Assembly: GCA_041686955.1 (NCBI GenBank)
Contig: JAWLCV010000011.1
Coordinates: 1-64,000, forward strand
Reading direction: 5' to 3'
Source: UBA7803 sp041686955
Lineage (GTDB): Bacteria > Pseudomonadota > Gammaproteobacteria > Pseudomonadales > Azotimanducaceae
Length of the DNA stretch: 64,000 nucleotides
The notes beneath the pieces are model-generated. The model ran no database searches, was not told the DNA's origin, and saw only the letters and a program-made list of their open reading frames with translations. This document shows, piece after piece, positions 8,379 through 17,389 of the stretch. The translations under genes were made by a program, and so were the position numbers. How positions within the stretch are numbered: position 1 is the stretch's first letter; every line of letters starts with the position of its first letter.

Positions 8379-9403
8379 AATGCTTTACCCGTCTCGGTAT
8401 CGAATATTTTGAGCAGGACCTTGCCCGTATTGGTGCCGGCGAAAAGTCGGTCAAGAGCCTCCGGCCCCTTCGAGAGGCCTTCGATCACATCGAATTGGTA
8501 GCGGAGTCTTCCCTCCCCTACCCAGCGCTCGAGCGCGTCTTCTGCTTCCTTGAATCGGTCGGCATAATCGAAGTAGACAAACCCCTGCATGCGCGCACGG
8601 TTCGCCAGGAGTGACAGATATTCGGCGGGACCTTGCGGCCTTTCGCTGTTGTATTGGGATATCCCGCCACAGATCACGACCCGGGCGAACGCGTTCAATC
8701 GACGCAAGGCGTAACTGAGCGTTTCGCCGCCCACGTTGTCGAAGAACACATCGATGCCGTCCGGTACGGCCCGCTTGAACTCAGCCCAGAAGTCCTTCGC
8801 CTTGTAGTCGACGACGGCGTCCGCGCCGAGGCCAGCAACCTGCAGGCACTTGGCTGGGCCTCCCGCGATCCCGACGACTCTGCAGCCCTGTATTCGGGCG
8901 ATCTGTACCACTGCCGAGCCGACCGCACCGGCCGCGGCTGAAACGACAACGGTCTCTCCCGCCACGGGGCGGCCGACATCGAGGAGGCCGAAGTACGCAG
9001 TGATTCCTGGAAGTCCGATCGGGCCGAGCATGACCGGGAGGGCCACGCCAGGACGAGAAGGCCGCACGTAGGTTCCATCACTCACCGCAAAATCCTGCAT
9101 GCCGAACAGGCCGCTTACCGACATTCCGACCGGATAACCCGAGTGCTTCGACGCGAGCACCGTCCCCGCTGCAAAAGCTCGCATGACGTCGCCGGGCGCA
9201 ACAGGATCGATGTAGGACTTACCCGATGCCATCCAACCACGCATGGCCGGATCGATTGAAATCCAGTGTGATCGGACCAGAAACTCACCGGCCGCGAGCG
9301 TCGGTGGTGGAACTTCCTCGTATGCGAAATCGTCCGGCTGGGGGAACCCCACGGGCCGGTTCGCCAGCAGAATCCGTCGATTCAGGGCCACTGAAGGGTG
9401 CAC
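8375..9403 (-). CDS. MDR-family NADP-dependent oxidoreductase (CurA/prostaglandin-reductase type)
   Basis: This 342-residue protein belongs to the medium-chain reductase family of zinc-free alkenal/one reductases. It starts NRRILLANRPVGFP, has the family's DPAMRGWM stretch (about 50), and carries the NADP-binding segment VVSAAAGAVGSAVVQIA (about 150-166) followed by GIAGGPAKC and DVFFDNVGGE. These enzymes reduce the double bond of alpha,beta-unsaturated carbonyl compounds. The gene overlaps the epoxide hydrolase by 4 bases and follows the enoyl-CoA hydratase by 24 bases, in an operon that probably starts at operator B (10239). A role in reducing an unsaturated ring-cleavage intermediate fits but is inferred. 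Confidence 0.85.
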   Translation of the reverse strand: MHPSVALNRRILLANRPVGFPQPDDFAYEEVPPPTLAAGEFLVRSHWISIDPAMRGWMASGKSYIDPVAPGDVMRAFAAGTVLASKHSGYPVGMSVSGLFGMQDFAVSDGTYVRPSRPGVALPVMLGPIGLPGITAYFGLLDVGRPVAGETVVVSAAAGAVGSAVVQIARIQGCRVVGIAGGPAKCLQVAGLGADAVVDYKAKDFWAEFKRAVPDGIDVFFDNVGGETLSYALRRLNAFARVVICGGISQYNSERPQGPAEYLSLLANRARMQGFVYFDYADRFKEAEDALERWVGEGRLRYQFDVIEGLSKGPEALDRLFAGTNTGKVLLKIFDTETGKAL

Positions 9404-9427
9404 CGTAGAATCCTCCTTGCGCCGGTT

Positions 9428-10204
9428 CTAACGGTGCGTGAACTTCGGCTCTCGGCGTTCAGCGAATGCAGCCATCGCTTCCCGCTGGTCATCGAGCGCG
9501 AATGTTGCGTGGAGCATGCGTCGCTCGAAGCGCAGGCCTTCAGCCAACGTGGTCTCGAAGGCACGGTTGATCGACTCCTTGATCATGTAGACCACGGGTC
9601 GGGATGCTGTCGCAATCTTCTCAGCCATCGACTGCGCCGTTTGCATGAGGTCGCCCGGCCGCACCACTCGCGACACCAGACCGATCCGCTCCGCTTCGGC
9701 CGCGTCGAATATGCGCCCGGTCAGACAGAGCTCCATCGCCTTGTGTCGGCCCGCGAGTCTCGCCAGCCGCTGGGTACCGCCGCCTCCGGGTATCGTCCCC
9801 ACGCTCACTTCCGGCTGGCCGAAGCGTGCGGTGTCGTCAGCAATGACGATGTCGCAGGAAAGGGCGAGTTCGCAACCGCCGCCGACCGCGTAGCCCGCCA
9901 CCGCCGCGATCACGGGTTTTCGACACGTCGGAATCGGCTCCCAGCCTTTGGTCACGAAGTCCTCGAGGTAGGCTTCAGCGAAAGATTTATCGGTCATTTC
10001 CTTGATGTCCGCCCCCGCACTGAATATCTGGTCTCCTCCGGTGACAACGATCGCACCCACGGACGGATCGTTCTCGAATTCTTCGAGCGCTTCCGAAAAG
10101 CGGGCCATCAGCTTCGAATTCAGGGCGTTGCGCGCATGGGGCCGGTTCAGCCTTGCGGTACCGACGCCTTGGGTCTTGCTGATCGCTACCAGTTCGTCAT
10201 CCAT
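9428..10204 (-). CDS. enoyl-CoA hydratase/isomerase
   Basis: The 258-residue protein is of normal crotonase length. It shows the oxyanion-hole segments FSAGADIKEMTDK (about 64-76) and AVAGYAVGGGCELALSCDIVI (about 100-120), then GIPGGGGTQRLARLAGR-like residues (VGTIPGGGGTQRL) with a Glu/Gly arrangement seen in active hydratases. It is the first gene of the minus-strand operon that continues through the MDR reductase, epoxide hydrolase, reductase and epoxidase. The promoter region upstream holds operator B. It probably hydrates or isomerises an unsaturated CoA ester made in the island's pathway; PaaG-like or PaaF-like roles are both possible. Confidence 0.86.
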   Translation of the reverse strand: MDDELVAISKTQGVGTARLNRPHARNALNSKLMARFSEALEEFENDPSVGAIVVTGGDQIFSAGADIKEMTDKSFAEAYLEDFVTKGWEPIPTCRKPVIAAVAGYAVGGGCELALSCDIVIADDTARFGQPEVSVGTIPGGGGTQRLARLAGRHKAMELCLTGRIFDAAEAERIGLVSRVVRPGDLMQTAQSMAEKIATASRPVVYMIKESINRAFETTLAEGLRFERRMLHATFALDDQREAMAAFAERREPKFTHR

Positions 10205-10238
10205 CGGAATTCATCCTTGGGCACTCGATGCGAATGTT

Positions 10239-10279
10239 ATACAACATATATTTTGTCCTTAGAACGTTTTGTGTGGTAT
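10239..10279. promoter_or_regulatory. candidate island operator B
   Basis: Half-sites ATACAACA (10239-10246) and TGTGGTAT (10272-10279) are inverted repeats whose centres are 33 bases apart. The site lies in the AT-rich stretch upstream of the hydratase gene starting at 10204. The same halves with the same 41-base outer span occur at 17296 and 19018. Confidence 0.6.
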
Positions 10280-10325
10280 ATATGCTATTGCTGGCGTGGT
10301 CGACGTTGGCCGGACCTCCGCCCTC

Positions 10326-11138
10326 CTACGAGGAGAAACGCGGTGTGCGGCGCTCCTTGAACGCGGCGATGCCTTCTGCGTAATCGGCCGTTCCGGCAAG
10401 GACGCCCTGAGCCTGTGCCTCGAGATCCAGAATCGCGCCGAGGGGCTCAGTGCCCGCCTGACGCAATAGCTGCTTCTGAGTCTTGAGCGCCAGCCGCGGA
10501 CCGGCGGCAATGGCGACCGCCATCTGTTTGGCCGTTTCAAAGAGCAGCTCGCTCTCGATGAGCTGGTTGACGAGCCCCCACGCGAGTGCGTCGTCTCCCA
10601 TCACGGGTTGGCCGGTATAGATCATCGCCAGCGCTCTTCGATCTCCCACCGTCCTCGAAAGAAAATAGTGCCCACCGGAGTCCAGCGCTCCACCCAGCCT
10701 GGAGAAGGGCGATGAGAAGGCGGCCGTCGGCGTCGCGAGAACGATGTCTGCTGCCAGTGCGAGACCGAGCCCGATCCCCATCGCGGCACCGTTCACGGCC
10801 GCGATGGTCGGCTTCGAAAGATCGAACATCGCCGCGATGAGCGGATTGACCACGTCCCTCAGAATCGCCTCTGCATCTTCTCCAGGCGCGGCATCTGCCA
10901 GATCCCGGCCAGCGCAGAATGCACGACCGGATGACGACAGCAGCAGACACCCAACTTCTTCGCTCACATCCGCCCCAACCAACAGGTCACGGATCCGGGC
11001 GACCATGTCGAGCGTCAGCGCGTTCATCTTCTCCGGGCGGTTCAAGCGCACGTTCAATACGCCGTTTTCGAACTCATAATCGAGCCCGCTGCTGCGATGA
11101 ATCGGCTGCTTCTCGAACGCGAAGGCATCCTCAGGCAT
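10326..11138 (-). CDS. enoyl-CoA hydratase/isomerase (second)
   Basis: The 270-residue crotonase-fold protein carries GRAFCAGRDLADAAPG (about 74-89) and AVNGAAMGIGLGLALAADIV (about 117-136) for the CoA oxyanion hole. The sequence around 140-150 reads SSPFSRLGGALDSGG, where active hydratases usually have a Glu. Here Asp follows instead, so an isomerase or lyase activity such as that of PaaG relatives is possible. The start overlaps the end of the acyl-CoA synthetase gene by 8 bases, so it is the last gene of the long minus-strand operon beginning with the 3-hydroxyacyl-CoA dehydrogenase. Confidence 0.85.
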   Translation of the reverse strand: MPEDAFAFEKQPIHRSSGLDYEFENGVLNVRLNRPEKMNALTLDMVARIRDLLVGADVSEEVGCLLLSSSGRAFCAGRDLADAAPGEDAEAILRDVVNPLIAAMFDLSKPTIAAVNGAAMGIGLGLALAADIVLATPTAAFSSPFSRLGGALDSGGHYFLSRTVGDRRALAMIYTGQPVMGDDALAWGLVNQLIESELLFETAKQMAVAIAAGPRLALKTQKQLLRQAGTEPLGAILDLEAQAQGVLAGTADYAEGIAAFKERRTPRFSS

Positions 11139-12978
11139 ACATCTCCCCGATCAAGTCGCTGTACTTCCCGCATATCAGTTTTCTTCGCACTTTCATGGTC
11201 GGGGTCATCTCTTCGTCAGTGGGCCCGAATACACGAGGAAGAATTCGAAACTTCCTGATGGATTCCGCACGGGAGACGGATGCGTTCACCCGATCGATCT
11301 CCTGCTGCACGGCGCTGAGAATCATCGGCTCGAGACACAGCTGACCAGGATCACTGTGTCGAGCCGCAGCCAGATCGGGGAAGGACTCCTGCACCGCGGC
11401 CAGATCCAGCACAACCAGCGCAGTCAGGTAATTTCTGCCCTCGCCGACGACGATCGCATCGGCGATCACACCGGCTCGCTTCAACGGTATTTCCACAATG
11501 GAGGGCGCGATGTTCTTGCCGCTACCCGTGATGATCATGTCGTTGATCCGATCGCTCAGAATCAGGTTGCCGTTGGCGTCCAGTCGACCGATGTCTCCGG
11601 TTCGAAACCAGCGCCCCTCGAAGGCTTCGCTGTTCTTTTCCGGCTTGTTCAGATAGCCCCGGAACACATGCTGTCCGGCAACGAGAATTTCGCCCGCGGG
11701 GGAAAACTTCAGCTCACCGAACGCGGTCGGCTTGCCCACCGTGTCGAGGTGTAGATCCTCGACACGGTTCGTCGCGATGATGCCGCACTCGGACATCCCG
11801 TAGAGTTCGAGCATGGGCAGGCCGACGGCCCACATCCACAACATCAAGTCAGACGGGAAACGGGCACCGCCGGACGTCAGAACGACAATCTGGTCGAGCC
11901 CGACCCCACGCAGAATGCCTGCAGCCTGGCGACGACGGGCGAGGTCGTAATGCTTCTGGAGATCGTCGTCCACCGCGGCGCCGGCCAGCCGCAGGCGCGC
12001 GTAGCGCAAGCCGGTCGCGAGATCCTGTTGGTACTGCCGTTTGACCAGCGCAGGCTGGGCAGCCAGCCACTCTTCGCAGGATCTCTGAATCTTTTCATAC
12101 ACTCTCGGCACGCCGAGGATGAAGTGCGGTCGGATCTCCACCAGCTGCTCGTTCAACCGCGCGACATCGGGAACGAAGTAATTCACCCCGGCGTTCGCTA
12201 TCGAGTAGTAGGTAAACAGCCGTTCCGCGACGTGGCAAAGCGGTAGGTACGCAGGTCTGCGCCAGCCGGCCTGCATTCCGTAGAGCGCGGGACAATGCTC
12301 GATCTGATGAGAGACGTTGGCGTGGCTCAACATGGCGCCCTTCGGGTCGCCCGTCGTGCCGGATGTATAGATGAGCAGCGCTAGATCGTCAGGCTCCACG
12401 TCTCGATTCAATCGAAGCCAGCCGCCAGGGTCTTTTCGGAGTTGCAGATCGCCACTGGCGACGAGTTCATCAAACGAGACGGTGGTTGGGCTGCCAGCCG
12501 TCGTAGCCAGCGGCTCAAAGTGAACGATGAGTTCCAGGGTCGAACATTCACCCCATATCGAAGCAACCTTGTCGTATTGGGCCTGATTTTCGACGAATAT
12601 CACCCTGGCCCGGCAGTCGTTCACCACATACCGAATTTTCCCCGGGCTGTCGGTCGGGTAGATGCCTGCCGATACCAGGCCGACTCCCTGCGCGCCGATG
12701 TCCGCGACGATCCACTCGGGTCTGGTCCAGGACAGGATGCAGACCACATCATGTTTGTGCAGACCCCGGGCAGCCAATCCCAGCCCCACGCAACGGTTCC
12801 GGTGAGCAAAGTCGTGCCAGGACAGGAACGGCCACATGCCGGCGTCGTCGCGGGACGCCAGCGCGGCGTCGCCTTTTAGAGCGCAGGCAAGATCCTGAAC
12901 AAGAACGGGAAACAACCCCCGCGGATTGCGGGGCGGCAGGCGCGCGGCGACATGCTCAGCGCGATCGTCGTTCATCAT
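11131..12978 (-). CDS. long-chain-type acyl-CoA synthetase (AMP-forming)
   Basis: This 615-residue ANL-superfamily enzyme would convert a free acid, ATP and CoA to the acyl-CoA. It has the P-loop IYTSGTTGDPKGAMLSH (about 200), the A5 motif YGMSECG, the A7 segment WFRTGDIGRLDANG and the hinge region DRINDMIITGSGKNI. The length and the C-terminal layout match the larger FadD15-like/COG1022 group, not short FadD enzymes. The start is ATGATG at 12978, interlocked with the flavodoxin stop as ATGATGA, which implies translational coupling. It probably activates the imported acid substrate or a side chain; the second synthetase at 19093 may take a different intermediate. Confidence 0.87.
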   Translation of the reverse strand: MMNDDRAEHVAARLPPRNPRGLFPVLVQDLACALKGDAALASRDDAGMWPFLSWHDFAHRNRCVGLGLAARGLHKHDVVCILSWTRPEWIVADIGAQGVGLVSAGIYPTDSPGKIRYVVNDCRARVIFVENQAQYDKVASIWGECSTLELIVHFEPLATTAGSPTTVSFDELVASGDLQLRKDPGGWLRLNRDVEPDDLALLIYTSGTTGDPKGAMLSHANVSHQIEHCPALYGMQAGWRRPAYLPLCHVAERLFTYYSIANAGVNYFVPDVARLNEQLVEIRPHFILGVPRVYEKIQRSCEEWLAAQPALVKRQYQQDLATGLRYARLRLAGAAVDDDLQKHYDLARRRQAAGILRGVGLDQIVVLTSGGARFPSDLMLWMWAVGLPMLELYGMSECGIIATNRVEDLHLDTVGKPTAFGELKFSPAGEILVAGQHVFRGYLNKPEKNSEAFEGRWFRTGDIGRLDANGNLILSDRINDMIITGSGKNIAPSIVEIPLKRAGVIADAIVVGEGRNYLTALVVLDLAAVQESFPDLAAARHSDPGQLCLEPMILSAVQQEIDRVNASVSRAESIRKFRILPRVFGPTDEEMTPTMKVRRKLICGKYSDLIGEMYA

Positions 12979-13457
12979 TGCCTCCCCCGTTCGGTGAGGT
13001 GCTCGCTGCGCACCCTGTCGAGCCAATCCTCGAGCCAGCCTACTGCGACATCATCGGCAAAGACCTGCGTGGCGGCGTCGACCTCGAGCGTCGGTTCGAC
13101 GTGATGGCAACCGAGCGATTTCAGCAGGGCTTCCATCTTTCTCCCCGCCCAGCAGAACGTTCGGTGATAGGTCTGATCGCCCAACGCAACGATTCCAAAG
13201 AACAAGCCGGAAAGATCCGGCCTGTCGAGCGACCAGCGGTCATACAGGGGCACGAGGCAATCCGGGAGTTCTCCTTCACCGTGCGACGACGTGCAGACGA
13301 CCAATCCGGCCAGACCTGCGACATCGGGAATATCTCCTTCCGGAAGTATCCCTGCGCGCAGGACGTCCGTTGCGTTGATACGACTTGCAAGAGCCTCGGC
13401 CACCATAGCGGAGTTTCCTGATTGCGTGCCTACGATCAAAAGTACTTCCGGCAACAT
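12975..13457 (-). CDS. flavodoxin
   Basis: The 160-residue protein has the FMN phosphate loop GTQSGNSAMVAEALA (about 10-24), the isoalloxazine-contacting segment CTSSHGEGELPDC (about 55-67) and GIVALGDQTYHRTFC (about 87-101). This is the flavodoxin fold as a free protein, without reductase fusion. The length is normal. It overlaps the acyl-CoA synthetase start through an ATGATGA junction and lies 24 bases downstream of the TonB receptor. As the only small electron carrier in the island, it is the likely donor to the diiron epoxidase at 5140, fed by the reductase at 5962. A flavodoxin in this place of a ferredoxin or PaaE-type reductase would be unusual. Confidence 0.87.
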   Translation of the reverse strand: MLPEVLLIVGTQSGNSAMVAEALASRINATDVLRAGILPEGDIPDVAGLAGLVVCTSSHGEGELPDCLVPLYDRWSLDRPDLSGLFFGIVALGDQTYHRTFCWAGRKMEALLKSLGCHHVEPTLEVDAATQVFADDVAVGWLEDWLDRVRSEHLTERGRQ

Positions 13458-13480
13458 GAGCTGAACACAGGCCGCCGCGC

Positions 13481-15832
13481 CTACAGGGACACCCCGAACT
13501 GCAGACCCACCTGGCGGGTGCGATTCAAGGTCGCGAACCGGGAGCCCGTTATCAGCGGGGTATCGCTGGTCTGGTCGGTGTAGAGCTTGTCGGTCAAGTT
13601 CTTGCCGAAAAACGCGACGTACCAGAGGCCACTGTGCGGCGATATCTGGATCCGCGCGTCCAGCAGTACGAAACCATCCTGGTTGACTGCCGGATCATTG
13701 TTAGTCGATGGGTTGTACTTACTGCGGAAGTTGCCATCGACGCGGGCATCAACGTCGTATGCACCGACGGAGTGTTCCACCTGAATGCCGGCGGTACCCG
13801 ACCACTTGGAGCTGTAGGGCGTTTCTTCTCCCGACAGATCCTGCACGCAAACCGCACCCGGAGCGGTCGTGATCCGTTGCTCGAAGAAGCAGCCGGCGCC
13901 TGGAAACGAGGAGTACGTCGAATCGAGATATCCCGCGGCCAGATTGAGGGTAATGCTGTTACTCGCCCTCCACATCAGGTCTATCTCGGCCCCTCGCGAT
14001 TTCGCCTTCGCAGCGTTGGCGACAACGAAGTTGGTCGAGCCATTGAAGATACTGACCTGAAGATCATCGAACTCCGTATGGAAGGCCGTAACATCGACGC
14101 TCATGCGCCCGCCCAGCAGGCGACTCTTCACCCCAGCCTCAACGGAAGTCGCCTCCTCCGGGCGGAACTGGGCTTCGTCGCGATCGGTGCCTGCGTAGAG
14201 CCAGTCGACGCCGCCAGCCTTGGAGCCCCTGACGATCTTCAGGAAGCTCGTCGCGTTCTCCGTCAGGTCGTACTGCAGTACGGCCTGCGGCATGAAGTGG
14301 TCTTCTGACCTTTTGATGCCGGTGAAGTCGTGGGCGGTGCCGAAGGCGAGCTGAAACAGCGTCGTGGCCGGTGGAAAAGGCGGCGACGGCAGTACGATCA
14401 TCTCGGCAAGCGGGTTGAGCGCCCCAGTGATGATGTCCGCCGACCTCGCCCCCTGATCCGCCTTCGTCTGGATATCCATGTACCTGGCGCCAAGCTCGAG
14501 CCTCAGGTCATCGGAGACGTGGTAGGTGAAGTCGAGAAATCCCGACCAGCTGTCTCTTTCCTGATCGAGATAGTTGCGCCGGGCGAACGTCGGAACGGGA
14601 GTTCCCAATGCACTTAGGTTCGTGTCGGTGCGGCCGACGGCCTTAAGTTCGTCTCTCTGGAAATACACCCCTACCGTGAAATCGACGTTGGAGCCGTATG
14701 AGCCCGACGCGCGTACCTCCTGGCTGTACTGTTTGTACTTCTCGTTGGTAGTGAAACTGAAAACCGGCAGGGGACTCAGATCCCCCTCAGTCGTCTGCTC
14801 CAGATCGTAGGCGCTGTAGGCAGTGAGCGCAGTCAGCGTGAAGGATTCGGCCGTATAGACGGCTTGTGCCTGGTATGTCTTGGGCCGCATATCGACGCGA
14901 TCCTGCCGAAGCCCGAGCGGCGCAGGCTGCCCGACCACCCGGTCTCTGTCGAACGCAGACTCGATGAGCGCCGGGTTGTTCAGCGCGTTGCTGATCGATT
15001 GCAGCGTATTGCCCCTGACTCCCAAGTCGGCTTCTTCAACCTTGAAGGACACCTCCAGGTTCTCGCCGAGTTCGAGTATGGAGCTCAGGCGAAACGCGCG
15101 GTTGTCGAAGCGTGGATCCTGGTCGACATAGACGTCGTTGACGCTCTCCAGCCACCCCTCGTCAAGGTCTTGCGCAAAACCGGCGAGTCGTACCCGGAAT
15201 CTCTCGTTGATCGGAATCGTCACTCCTGCGCGCGTTATCACCTCTTGATGGTTGAACTCGTAAGCCACACTGGCGTCGGCCTCAAATACCTCCCCGGGTC
15301 TGCGGGTCGTTATCGCCAGCGCACCCGCCACGGTGCTGTTGCCGTACACCAGAACCTGTGGCCCTCGGAGAAACTCGACCCGCTCTATGTCGAAGAAGGG
15401 AATCCGCGCCTGCTGACCCCGGCCCACATATACATCGTCGACGAATGTTCCGACTGCCTGCTCGAAGGAAGCATTCGACCCCGATCCAGCACCTCGAATG
15501 TATTTGAAGGGCCCGATCGAACCATTGGTCTGCCGGAAGTTCGGAATGTAGAGCGCGAAGTCTTCCTGTTGAACGAGCTGCCGATCGACCACCCACTGCC
15601 CGGAGACGGTGGTCATCGATATGGGCACGTCTTTCGTCAACTCCTCCTTCTTTCGGGCCGTGACGACGATCTCTTCCAGCACCGCCGTGGCCGACGCGAC
15701 TTCCGCTACCAGCGCCGCGGGAGCGAGGATTGCGCCGGCCGACACGCTCGCCGTCACCGCGATCGACTTCAGCCCCCACAGAAAGGAACGTGCCGAGCGG
15801 CCATCCCCAGAATCTTTATCACTCTTCACCAT
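13481..15832 (-). CDS. TonB-dependent receptor
   Basis: This 783-residue outer-membrane receptor has an N-terminal signal segment (about 15-48), a TonB-box-like region followed by LEEIVVTARKK (about 52-62), the plug domain with RGPQVLVYGNSTVAGALAI, and a long beta barrel ending in a GLQFGVSL-type aromatic-poor strand. I chose the ATG at 15832 because GGGGAGAAC precedes it. It sits between the 3-hydroxyacyl-CoA dehydrogenase gene and the flavodoxin gene in one operon, so it probably imports the pathway substrate, a hydrophobic molecule, rather than iron. The plug and barrel type is that common in aromatic- and terpenoid-degrading proteobacteria. Confidence 0.9.
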   Translation of the reverse strand: MVKSDKDSGDGRSARSFLWGLKSIAVTASVSAGAILAPAALVAEVASATAVLEEIVVTARKKEELTKDVPISMTTVSGQWVVDRQLVQQEDFALYIPNFRQTNGSIGPFKYIRGAGSGSNASFEQAVGTFVDDVYVGRGQQARIPFFDIERVEFLRGPQVLVYGNSTVAGALAITTRRPGEVFEADASVAYEFNHQEVITRAGVTIPINERFRVRLAGFAQDLDEGWLESVNDVYVDQDPRFDNRAFRLSSILELGENLEVSFKVEEADLGVRGNTLQSISNALNNPALIESAFDRDRVVGQPAPLGLRQDRVDMRPKTYQAQAVYTAESFTLTALTAYSAYDLEQTTEGDLSPLPVFSFTTNEKYKQYSQEVRASGSYGSNVDFTVGVYFQRDELKAVGRTDTNLSALGTPVPTFARRNYLDQERDSWSGFLDFTYHVSDDLRLELGARYMDIQTKADQGARSADIITGALNPLAEMIVLPSPPFPPATTLFQLAFGTAHDFTGIKRSEDHFMPQAVLQYDLTENATSFLKIVRGSKAGGVDWLYAGTDRDEAQFRPEEATSVEAGVKSRLLGGRMSVDVTAFHTEFDDLQVSIFNGSTNFVVANAAKAKSRGAEIDLMWRASNSITLNLAAGYLDSTYSSFPGAGCFFEQRITTAPGAVCVQDLSGEETPYSSKWSGTAGIQVEHSVGAYDVDARVDGNFRSKYNPSTNNDPAVNQDGFVLLDARIQISPHSGLWYVAFFGKNLTDKLYTDQTSDTPLITGSRFATLNRTRQVGLQFGVSL

Positions 15833-15898
15833 TGTTCTCCCCATTTCGAAGTTGGTGCTGATGGCCGGCAGGCCGAGCACGCGAACTGCATCCGTTGA

Positions 15899-17230
15899 TC
15901 ACCCTGTTGCAGGTGTTTTCTCGAGCCCGCTGAAAAATACGCCGAACTGACCACCAGTAGCCGCCAACTCCTCCAGAGAGGTCGCCGGCTTCCAGTACGC
16001 GCCGTAGGTCGCCTCGAGCCTGCGGACGGCCGCCAGGACCGTCTGCAGTCCCCTGCCGTCCGCATAGCGCATCGGTCCACCCGAAGCACGAGGAAAGCCG
16101 TAGCCAAGGGTTAGGATTGAATCGAGCTCGCCGGCGGAGTCGACGATTCCCTCCTGCAGCACCCTCGCGCCCTCATTGATGATCGGCAGAATGCATCGGT
16201 CGACGATTTCGCTTTCCGTGCTGTTGCGCTGTGGTATGCCCAGGCGCCTGGCCTCGTCACGCGCAAGCTCTGCAACCAGCGGATCGACTACTGGCGGAAT
16301 TCCGGATTCGTACAGGTAATAGCCCCGCCCCGTTTTCTGACCGAGATGATTCCGCTCAACCAGCACGTCCGCCATGCGGTAATAGCTCGGATCTCCTGGA
16401 AGCGCCTGCGAATTCTCCTGACGCGCGCGGAATGGGACGTCCAAGCCGACGAGGTCCGCAACCAGGAACGGCCCCATCGAAAAACCAAAATTCACCAGGG
16501 CTCGGTCGATCCGCTCCGGTGACACGCCTTCGAGCAGCAAATAGTTTGCCTCTCGCCCGAAACCTTCTATGACCCTGTTGCCCGCGAACCCGTAACAGTT
16601 GCCGACCACGACACCTGCTTTACCCAGTCGCGTCGCGAGAGCCATCGCTGCCGCTTCGAGACCAGAACCCAGGTAACGGGTGCGGACGATCTCGACCAGA
16701 GGCATTACATGAGCCGGACTGAAGAAATGCAGACCGATAACACTGCCCGGACGGCTGGTTGCTTCAGCGATTGTCTCGACATCAAGGGTTGAGGTGTTGG
16801 TTGCCAGGATCGCGCCAGGCTTGCAGATGCTATCCAGCCGACGAAACACCCCCCGCTTTACGTCCAGCGACTCGAACACCGCTTCAACGATCAGATCACA
16901 GGATTCGAAGTTGTTGAGATCAAGCACCGGCTCGAGCGCGGTCAGAAATTCAGCGGCTTCAGAGCAGGAAAACCTGCCTTTGCTGGTCATTCGTTCGAAG
17001 GTCGTCCGGATCTTCGCGGCTGCGGCGCTCAGTACTGCGGGTTCGGCGTCGTGCAGCTTGACGGGAATGCCGGCAATCAGAAAGGCCAGCGTAATGCCAA
17101 TGCCCATGGTCCCGGCACCGACCACTCCGACCGAATCTATGGAGACATCCCGATGAGGGCCCAGCGCGCGCGGAACGACCGGAGCTACCCCTTCGGGTTT
17201 CGGCAACTTATCGGAAATGCGATTGGCCAC
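15899..17230 (-). CDS. 3-hydroxyacyl-CoA dehydrogenase
   Basis: The 443-residue protein starts its NAD-binding domain with VGVVGAGTMGIGITLAF (about 38-54), has the catalytic region NTSTLDVETIAEA and LHFFSPAHVMPLVEIVR with the active His, and two C-terminal helical domains. It is longer than FadB's dehydrogenase part alone because the C-terminal domain is duplicated, but it lacks a hydratase domain. I chose GTG at 17230, which has GGGGAGG eight bases upstream; a TTG at 17248 is in frame. It is the first gene of the long minus-strand operon and faces the thiolase gene across operator C, so beta-oxidation steps three and four share a control region. Confidence 0.88.
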   Translation of the reverse strand: MANRISDKLPKPEGVAPVVPRALGPHRDVSIDSVGVVGAGTMGIGITLAFLIAGIPVKLHDAEPAVLSAAAAKIRTTFERMTSKGRFSCSEAAEFLTALEPVLDLNNFESCDLIVEAVFESLDVKRGVFRRLDSICKPGAILATNTSTLDVETIAEATSRPGSVIGLHFFSPAHVMPLVEIVRTRYLGSGLEAAAMALATRLGKAGVVVGNCYGFAGNRVIEGFGREANYLLLEGVSPERIDRALVNFGFSMGPFLVADLVGLDVPFRARQENSQALPGDPSYYRMADVLVERNHLGQKTGRGYYLYESGIPPVVDPLVAELARDEARRLGIPQRNSTESEIVDRCILPIINEGARVLQEGIVDSAGELDSILTLGYGFPRASGGPMRYADGRGLQTVLAAVRRLEATYGAYWKPATSLEELAATGGQFGVFFSGLEKTPATG

Positions 17231-17295
17231 AGCTATGCCTCCCCTCAAGACCAGCCCGCGTGTTCGCCGTAGAGCCGGAGCAGACGTTCACTTTA

Positions 17296-17336
17296 GTACA
17301 ACTTTTTTTAGCGCACAATATCTTTTTCTGTTGTAT
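17296..17336. promoter_or_regulatory. candidate island operator C
   Basis: Half-sites GTACAACT (17296-17303) and TGTTGTAT (17329-17336) are inverted repeats with centres 33 bases apart, the same geometry as at 10239 and 19018. The element lies between the divergent 3-hydroxyacyl-CoA dehydrogenase and thiolase genes and overlaps AT-rich sequence suited to both promoters. Confidence 0.6.
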
Positions 17337-17389
17337 ATAAATTGCCAAGGAACGTAACATCACCGCGATCAACTTCAGGGGAGACGAAC

